Assembly (NCBI GenBank): GCA_964629965.1
Contig: CAZVRZ010000092.1
Location: forward strand, 1 to 21,402
DNA: 21,402 bases
From: CAZVRZ01 sp964629965
Lineage (GTDB): Bacteria; Chloroflexota; Anaerolineae; Anaerolineales; UBA4823
Reading direction: 5' to 3'
Below, one piece after another: positions 5,131-11,163 of this stretch. Within the stretch, counting starts at the first letter, position 1, and each line of letters begins with the position of its first letter. The notes beneath the pieces were generated by a model. It was not told the origin of the DNA and did no database searches. It saw nothing but the letters and a program-made list of their open reading frames with translations. A program made the position numbers and the translations under genes.

Positions 5131-8100
5131 ATGTCGATCCCTACCACAACGCCCTGGCATAAGGCCTCTTATGAGCGGTTCTTGCATGACCGCCTGCCGG
5201 GCCTTCTTGCCGAAAGGCTGCCGTTAGCGGGCTACCGGGCGCTGCCAAACGGCCCGCACACCTGCACCGTCTCCATTGAACTATCCAACGGCGTATCCGT
5301 AAGCTACTCCGTCCTGCCATACCCGGATGAGAACGGGCTCTTCGATCTCAATGGCTGTCCTTGCCTGGTCGTTCCACAGGCCGCTCACGAGGCGCTGGAT
5401 ACCGCCGAGATCCTGTGCGTGGGCGAGTTGTTATCCGACCATATCCAGGAATGCCTTGGACAGGCTTCGGATGGCTTGCAGTGGGATGCAGAACTGCTGC
5501 AAGCCTGGCTGCCGCTCGACCGCTGGGTGCGAGAGTTTTTCCTGGCCAATGCCCAGTACCTGGATGAGACCAATTGGCTCAGCCGCCACACCCACCTGCG
5601 CCGCCTGATCTTGCGCACTGCCAAGAGCGTGATCAACCCCGGCCAGTTTGGGCGCGTTTGTCCCTTCGAAACACCCGAGACTGTATACATGGGGCGCATC
5701 TTTACCGTAGCGATTGGCGCCGAAATTCGCGATGAGCGCCTGGTTGTGCTCGATGATGGCCCGTCTTACGGGGGCCCGCAGGCCGGGCTGGGTCTTTCGG
5801 CGGCTATGCTGCCCTTCCTGGAAAATAATGATCCCAACCGCTTGCTCATGGCAGCCAACTTCCAGCGTCAGGCGCTGCCTGCTCCCGACCCAGAGCCCGC
5901 CCTGGTGCAGACCGGCTATGAGCCGGACGAACCCGGTTTTTGGTGTGGGCGCAACCTGCTGACGGCCTACATGTCGTTGGGCGAGGCTACCATGGAAGAT
6001 GCCATCGTGCTTTCCGAATCCGCTGCCCGCCGCCTGAGCTTTCCCCGCCCGCTTGAGGTGGGTGACCGCCTGAGCAACCGCCACGGCCTGAAAGGCGTGG
6101 TCAGCCAAATCTTGTCCGAGGAGGCTATGCCTTGCCTGCCGGACGGCGCTCCGGTTGAGTTGGTGTTCAGCGCCTTTGGTTTGCCGAGACGCTTGATCCC
6201 CGGTGCTGCCCGTGAAGCGCTGTTGGGGCGTATTGCCCATCACGAGGGTAGGACTGCCTTTGCCCCGCCTTTTGCATCCCCGGGCCAGGCCGAGCTGCGC
6301 CTCCGCCTGGAACAGTGTGGGCTGCCTGCCTCTGGACAAGAACAGCTCACCCTGGATGGTCGGCCCTGCGAGATGCCCGTCACCGTCGGCTGGGTGTACT
6401 GGAACCGCTCGGTGTACCTGGCCGCTGATAAGCTGGTAGCCTCAGCCGGGGAGAGCCTGGAGCAAACCTTTGGCGAGTTAGAGTTCCAGGCCTTGCAAGC
6501 CGCCGGCGCCTGTGAAAGTATTCGCGATGCTTTCCATACCCGCTCTGCCCGCCGGGCGGATGCTGCCGCACTGCTCGAACAGGTTGCCGACGAGGCTGTT
6601 GAACCGCCGGATGAGCCGGCCCCCTGGCTGCAGGAGTTGTCGCGCCGCCTGGATGCCGCTGGAATCCGTGCTTCTCTGGAAGGCAAGAAATTATCCTTTG
6701 CCTTTCTGCCCACCGGAGTAACCGGGGCCGCTCCTCACCTGAAGCTGGCCCGCTCGCTGCCGCATCCCTGGCTGCGCGAGCACCTGTCGGAAGAAGTGGG
6801 TGCCTGGATTGACGAAGTTCTCCCTGAATCAGAGCAAGCCAGGCGGGCCAGCAAGGCCTATACTACCCTCCATAGATATGATATCCGCCCCGGCGAAGCT
6901 TACCTGGCTTTGCAGGAGGCCAATACTCGCCTGGAACGTATGCTTGCCAGCCGTGTTCCCGAGCGTCTGTTACAGGCCGCCGAGGCGCAATTGGCTGCCC
7001 GCTTGCAGGCCTATTGCGAGGCGCTCCTGCCGCCGCAGGCGCTCAGCCTGGGAGAGCCGCTGGCTGAGCCCGGTGAACCCGGTTATGGCGAGTCGCAGTT
7101 GTTCAGCGCCGCGGCCATCATCACGCCCGCCTCCGATCTGGGCCTCGACCAGGTGGGGCTGGCGGATGGGATCGCCTGGGAGTTATTCGGCGCTCAGGCG
7201 GCCCGCCGACTGGGGGATGCGGCCGCTGTCCAGGCTCGCACGCCGGCTGCCGGGCGTATGCTAGATGAGATCATGGCTTCTGCCTGGGTTATCCTGCAGC
7301 GTACGCCGGTCATGTCTCCCAGCGCGCTGTTGGCCTTCCAGCCTGTGCGCAAGCCCGATCGCACTATCCGTCTGCACCCACTGGCCTGTGAAATGCTCAA
7401 CGCCGATTTCGATGGCGACCGCCTGGCGGTTTTCCTGCCGCTCAGCGCCGCGGCCCGCCGCGAAGCCGCCGAAAAGCTCAGTGTCCAGGCCCACCTGCAG
7501 CGCGACCCGGCTCTGGCGGGCAGGCTGCTGCCTGCGCACCCCGAAGTCATGTGGGGCCTGGCCTGGCTGAACCTGGACCCGAGGCGCCGTCCCGAGCTGG
7601 CTGCCCTGCTGAATATAGAACCCGCCGCTCTGCCCGAGCTGCTCACACAGGAGGCGCTGGCCCGCTTCGTTGAAGCGCTCTTTGAGCGGCTGGAACCTGC
7701 TGCCATTCTGGAGCGCTTGCAATCCCTGATGCAGCTTGGCTGCCAGGTTGTCCGCTCCAGCGGCGCTTCGTTCAGCCCCTTCATCGCCAGCAATTTACAC
7801 CTGCCGCCTGCCCCCGAAAGCTCCGACCCGGCCCAATGGCAGGTTTATACCGAAGAGATGAGCGAGGCCCTGCTATCTGGAAAAGATTACTCCGATCCCA
7901 CGCTGGGCCCGCAGCTTCTCCTGGCGCAGATTCGCCAGCGCAACCGCTTTGGCCTGCCCTTTCTGCTCATCCCACACGGCCCGATCAGCGATGCCGGCGA
8001 ACAGCCTTTCCTCATGCGCCATACATTGGTGGACGGCCTGTCGCCGCAGGAGATGTATGCCCAATTGGCGGGAGCGCGCCGCGCCTTCGCCGAGATTCTG

Positions 8101-8277
8101 GTGAAAGGTGCCCACTTGTCGCAAAGCGAGTCTGCTCGCAGCCAGTCGACCGGCATGGGCGTATTGAGCCGCGCTCGCCGCTCGCCTTATCCGGGCATTG
8201 TCTTTGCCCGCGCAGCCGCCAGCGGCGAAGTCGATTCGTTGGACGATCCCTGGATGCGCTGCCTGTTAGGGGTGTAG
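5131..8277 (+). CDS. Single-chain RNA polymerase: fused, reduced RpoB-RpoC-like catalytic subunits
   Basis: A 1048-residue protein with both two-barrel RNA polymerase subunits in one chain, beta then beta'. Beta-like motifs: ASYERFL (12-18), GLFDLNG (69-75), VREFF (133-137), rifampicin region (142-160), GRVCPFETPE (174-183), NRLLMAANFQRQA (236-248), MEDAIVLSE (288-296), GDRLSNRHGLKG (311-322; Lys321, Arg354 kept), MPVTVGWVY (415-423). Beta'-like motifs: HLKLARSLPHPW (536-547), clamp-helix hairpin (588-632), QRTP (723-726), NADFDGD (757-763) with all three catalytic aspartates, funnel (838-885), AQIRQ (932-936), VDGL and GARR (967-984). RpoB plus RpoC usually total about 2500 residues; the lobe is mostly gone, and flap, zinc ribbon, most rim helices, trigger loop and jaw appear absent. 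The chain is intact, with no frameshift. It probably synthesises RNA with the upstream sigma factor; template and targets are unknown. Confidence 0.9.
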   Translation: MSIPTTTPWHKASYERFLHDRLPGLLAERLPLAGYRALPNGPHTCTVSIELSNGVSVSYSVLPYPDENGLFDLNGCPCLVVPQAAHEALDTAEILCVGELLSDHIQECLGQASDGLQWDAELLQAWLPLDRWVREFFLANAQYLDETNWLSRHTHLRRLILRTAKSVINPGQFGRVCPFETPETVYMGRIFTVAIGAEIRDERLVVLDDGPSYGGPQAGLGLSAAMLPFLENNDPNRLLMAANFQRQALPAPDPEPALVQTGYEPDEPGFWCGRNLLTAYMSLGEATMEDAIVLSESAARRLSFPRPLEVGDRLSNRHGLKGVVSQILSEEAMPCLPDGAPVELVFSAFGLPRRLIPGAAREALLGRIAHHEGRTAFAPPFASPGQAELRLRLEQCGLPASGQEQLTLDGRPCEMPVTVGWVYWNRSVYLAADKLVASAGESLEQTFGELEFQALQAAGACESIRDAFHTRSARRADAAALLEQVADEAVEPPDEPAPWLQELSRRLDAAGIRASLEGKKLSFAFLPTGVTGAAPHLKLARSLPHPWLREHLSEEVGAWIDEVLPESEQARRASKAYTTLHRYDIRPGEAYLALQEANTRLERMLASRVPERLLQAAEAQLAARLQAYCEALLPPQALSLGEPLAEPGEPGYGESQLFSAAAIITPASDLGLDQVGLADGIAWELFGAQAARRLGDAAAVQARTPAAGRMLDEIMASAWVILQRTPVMSPSALLAFQPVRKPDRTIRLHPLACEMLNADFDGDRLAVFLPLSAAARREAAEKLSVQAHLQRDPALAGRLLPAHPEVMWGLAWLNLDPRRRPELAALLNIEPAALPELLTQEALARFVEALFERLEPAAILERLQSLMQLGCQVVRSSGASFSPFIASNLHLPPAPESSDPAQWQVYTEEMSEALLSGKDYSDPTLGPQLLLAQIRQRNRFGLPFLLIPHGPISDAGEQPFLMRHTLVDGLSPQEMYAQLAGARRAFAEILVKGAHLSQSESARSQSTGMGVLSRARRSPYPGIVFARAAASGEVDSLDDPWMRCLLGV

Positions 8278-8293
8278 TGCCTTTATCAATACT

Positions 8294-8330
8294 TAAAAGG
8301 CTGGCGGAAACGTTCTCCGCCAGCCTTTTA
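8294..8330. terminator. Strong bidirectional intrinsic terminator
   Basis: A perfect 15-bp stem (8294-8308 with 8316-8330), GC-rich in the middle and flanked by A4 and T4 tracts, encloses a 7-nt loop. It lies 17 nt after the polymerase stop and 6 nt after the stop of the convergent lipoprotein gene, so it can end both transcripts. It also shows that nothing further of the polymerase is encoded downstream. Confidence 0.9.
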
Positions 8331-8335
8331 GCATT

Positions 8336-11074
8336 CTATCGAATGCGCCAGACGTGGATCACCGGCTTGGCGCTATCCCCATACCACTCCAGAATATACA
8401 ACAGCCCGTTGGCCCGGTCAAAGGTTGCGTCGCCGATGCGGAAACGCCGCTGCCCGCCCTCACCGATCAACCCTGTTTCGATCCCGGCCGGGTTCAGGTA
8501 TAGATAATCATCGATATCGATCACTGCGTAAGGCTGTGGCTGCCAGGATTCCAGTGTGCCGGCGGCCACTTTTGCCAGGTCGGCTGGGTTGTACAGGACG
8601 AGCTGGGCATCGTAGTGTGTGCTCCACCAGCCCTTGTCAGAGGTATGGTTGGCGCACTCCACCATGTCTTCCGGCGGGCAGGGTTGGCCGTTCGCCAGGC
8701 GGCAGGCGGTGAACCCCGTCATGGCGGCTGTTTCCGGGCAGGGCAGGTCAGCGCCCAAAGGATTCCGGTAGCCGTACCAATATTTCGTTCCGTTGCTCTT
8801 GGTGCCGGCGAACAGCACCGCCGTCTTGCCCGAGGCGGTCGTGATCCAGGCCCCGCCTTCCCACTCGTCCGGGTGTTGGTAAAGGTTCATGGCGCGCACG
8901 ATGTCTGCCGAGTTGTATGATGACTCGTATTGCAACAAGATGGTTTCTTCCAGGTGGCTCCCGTTGGGCGCCGGGGAGCCATCCGCCAGCCAGGGGCGGT
9001 AGGCGAACAGCGCCGGCCCAAAGCCGCCCAGTCCGCCGCCGTGCACGCGCCCCGTTGCCAGGTATTTACCCTCGGCGTTGGCCTCTGCCCAGGAGGCTGG
9101 AATCTCGAACATAAAGCCGGTCACCGCGTTCGGGTTCTGGTTGCCGATGTACCACACGCCCTGCAGATCCGGCGTCGCCAGCGCGGCGTTGATCCAGGCG
9201 TGCGAGGCGATGCTGTCTTCAAGCTGCTGCAAGTGCCTTCCCCAGGCCATGTGGATGAGCGGCCCGGTCAGGGGAAGGTTTAGGTACTGCATCCCCACCT
9301 TGGGCACTTCATCTAGATCGTGAAAATACCCCGCGGCCACATCCGCAAAGTTCTGCACGAGGGCTGCCGTGGGCAAGTCTTCCAGGTTGTGGGAGTTGAC
9401 CGGCTGCGGGATGGTGACCTCGGCAACCTGGTTGCCGTTGGGCAGGCCGCCGTAAGGCTGCCGGTCATGACCCACCACGAACAACGAACCGGGCAGGCGG
9501 GTGGGGTCGCTGTGCTGCCGGTCGGGATTGAAGGTCATGGCGTTGCCGCCGTATGCGAAGGTTTGCGGCGGCGTATCATCGCCGGGCAGGCGGAAGGCGC
9601 CCAGGTATTCCAAGTCGGCGGGTTGCAGCAGGCCATTGGCAGGCGGGGGCGCGGGCGTCTGGTTGACCACGTTCGGTAGGTATACATCTATTTCCACCGG
9701 GCTGCTGGCGGCGAGCGTGAAAGGCGCGCTGACTGCATAGACCAGCGTTGGGCTGATCACGCTTTCCACTCGCACCCGAACGGCATTGCTGGGTGTGTTG
9801 GGTATTGTCCAGTTGTAGCTGCCGGTATTGTTGTAGGCGGTTGCCAGGGTGGTGGTAATGCCGCCCAGGCTGTAATACAGGTTGACTTGCGCCACGCTGC
9901 CTGCCGGGGCTGTGTTCCACTGGATCTGCTGTGTACTGTTGACCGGCCAATTCGCACCGGCTGTGGGCGCAGTCAGTGTTAGCGCAGGCAGGGTGGCAGA
10001 TTTCCACCGGTTGTAATAATAATTCAGCAGCAAGATGAATTCGGTGGTCGCTTTCTGCTGCCCGGCAATAGTTGGGTGGCTGTCATTGTATTCCTGGCTG
10101 GAGAAGGTTGGATAAGCGGAGAAATTATTGACTACCGATTGACTATGCTCCAGCGCGCCGTTATTCCAGCGGTGGTGATTGCCGTCTGCTGCCCCCAGGT
10201 CGTTGGGTTCTTCGCTGGTGCCCATATCATCAACCCGGGTAGGGCTGCCGTTAGATGTCAGCACATTGTAATAGTCGAAGACCGCCACGTTGTTGTGCGC
10301 GTAGCCGTCCAGCCAGTCGTTTACCAGCCACCGGTTGAAGGCCCGTGCATTGGCGGCGCGCTGGGCGCGGGTTATATCTGGATCAAGGGCATAATCATAT
10401 TCTGCCATCGGCGGGGCAGTGATTGCCACGAAGAGCTTATCCTGCCGGGTAGCAAAATATATCAGCAGGTTGTTGTAAACCGCCTTGGCATTGCCTACCG
10501 TATACTCCCAATCATTTGGCTCCGATCCGGCCGGATCATCTGGATTTCCATACAGGTTTGAGTTGGGAAAGCAAGATTTGAAGATCACGATCTCGTTCTC
10601 GCGGCCTGGGTCGGGATCGGCCAGGCGGCTGTAGTTGCCAAATTCGCCGATATTCTGATCGAACTCGTGATACAGCTCAGTGAGTATGGTGCTGCTGTCG
10701 GGCCCGGTGAACCACATTGGCCAGTGGATGATATCTGTATAACTGCCCACCGGCTCGTCCCAGCCGGGCAGCGTTGGCCCCCACCCATAATTGGTGGCGC
10801 TGACGAAGTAATTGTTCTGCATCAGCGTTTTGCCCAATTCGCCGTAAGGTCCGTCTGGATTGGCATCGGCCAACCAGTTGCCGCCGGTGGAATGGTGAAT
10901 GAAGATGAGCTTGATCGCCTGCGCAGGCGGGGTGGTGGAAACAACTTGCGCCTGTTCGGCGCCCGGCGCAGTGACCTGGGAAGCGGGCTGAGACGCCAGG
11001 GCTGGAAAATTACAACCGACGAAGAATAGCAGCGTCAGTGCCGATATGATTTTGAGGGAAAATTTGGTATTCAT
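8336..11074 (-). CDS. Secreted lipoprotein with SGNH-like hydrolase domain, Ig-like domain and beta-propeller-like C-terminus
   Basis: A 912-residue exported protein. The signal peptide ends in a lipobox-like FVGC (Cys21; Phe at -3 is atypical). Residues about 53-355 resemble an SGNH-type hydrolase: FIHHSTGGN near the start, KSCFPNS in the middle, and a DSHP motif (Asp331, His333) like the last SGNH block. A Ser/Thr-rich Ig-like region follows at about 362-455 (LTLTAPTAGANWPV to RVRVESV). A linker holds DVYLPNVV (463-470). The last 430 residues look like a repeated beta structure (LEYLGAFRLPGD, FAYGGNAMTF, GSLFVVGHD). The start at 11074 is preferred over one 42 nt upstream because it gives a clean signal peptide and matches a leaderless promoter. 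Substrate unknown; a role on extracellular carbohydrate or esters is only a guess. Confidence 0.75.
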   Translation of the reverse strand: MNTKFSLKIISALTLLFFVGCNFPALASQPASQVTAPGAEQAQVVSTTPPAQAIKLIFIHHSTGGNWLADANPDGPYGELGKTLMQNNYFVSATNYGWGPTLPGWDEPVGSYTDIIHWPMWFTGPDSSTILTELYHEFDQNIGEFGNYSRLADPDPGRENEIVIFKSCFPNSNLYGNPDDPAGSEPNDWEYTVGNAKAVYNNLLIYFATRQDKLFVAITAPPMAEYDYALDPDITRAQRAANARAFNRWLVNDWLDGYAHNNVAVFDYYNVLTSNGSPTRVDDMGTSEEPNDLGAADGNHHRWNNGALEHSQSVVNNFSAYPTFSSQEYNDSHPTIAGQQKATTEFILLLNYYYNRWKSATLPALTLTAPTAGANWPVNSTQQIQWNTAPAGSVAQVNLYYSLGGITTTLATAYNNTGSYNWTIPNTPSNAVRVRVESVISPTLVYAVSAPFTLAASSPVEIDVYLPNVVNQTPAPPPANGLLQPADLEYLGAFRLPGDDTPPQTFAYGGNAMTFNPDRQHSDPTRLPGSLFVVGHDRQPYGGLPNGNQVAEVTIPQPVNSHNLEDLPTAALVQNFADVAAGYFHDLDEVPKVGMQYLNLPLTGPLIHMAWGRHLQQLEDSIASHAWINAALATPDLQGVWYIGNQNPNAVTGFMFEIPASWAEANAEGKYLATGRVHGGGLGGFGPALFAYRPWLADGSPAPNGSHLEETILLQYESSYNSADIVRAMNLYQHPDEWEGGAWITTASGKTAVLFAGTKSNGTKYWYGYRNPLGADLPCPETAAMTGFTACRLANGQPCPPEDMVECANHTSDKGWWSTHYDAQLVLYNPADLAKVAAGTLESWQPQPYAVIDIDDYLYLNPAGIETGLIGEGGQRRFRIGDATFDRANGLLYILEWYGDSAKPVIHVWRIR

Positions 11075-11080
11075 AAATAC

Positions 11081-11109
11081 AGTATAGAGAATATTTCGAT
11101 CCGGTGCAA
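11081..11109 (-). promoter_or_regulatory. Promoter giving a leaderless transcript for the lipoprotein gene
   Basis: On the minus strand TTGCAC (11109-11104) and TATACT (11086-11081) are 17 bp apart. The A of the ATG is the seventh base after the -10 box, the usual transcription start position. No ribosome binding site is present before this ATG, which fits leaderless translation. Confidence 0.7.
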
Positions 11110-11117
11110 TAACCAAA

Positions 11118-11138
11118 ACAAACGCGCGGCGCGTTTGT
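11118..11138. terminator. Perfect 10-bp palindrome: phosphorylase terminator or operator
   Basis: ACAAACGCGC and GCGCGTTTGT flank a single central G. On the minus strand it follows the phosphorylase stop by 25 nt and is trailed by TTTTGG, so it could act as a weak terminator. It also sits 8 bp upstream of the -35 box of the next gene, where a regulator could bind. The one-base centre fits a dimer-binding DNA site at least as well as an RNA hairpin. Confidence 0.5.
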
Positions 11139-11163
11139 CCCTGACGTTATCGGGAATGATTTT

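Noticed and set aside
4443..5147. A 234-codon minus-strand open frame opposite the sigma factor
   Set aside because: The plus strand carries clear sigma regions 2 and 4; the opposite frame has no support.
5431..6339. A 302-codon open frame on the minus strand inside the polymerase gene
   Set aside because: Its protein is low in recognisable pattern and lies opposite strongly conserved RpoB-like motifs; it is a shadow of high-GC codon use.
5131..8277. The polymerase gene as a broken remnant of housekeeping rpoB and rpoC
   Set aside because: The frame is open for 1048 codons, motifs are in order, catalytic aspartates and several nucleotide-contact residues are intact, and it has its own start signal, partner gene and terminator.
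8278..8507. A trigger loop encoded downstream in another frame
   Set aside because: Only the terminator hairpin lies between the stop and the convergent gene, and the overlapping frame from 7836 shows no GEPGTQ or TFH-like motif.
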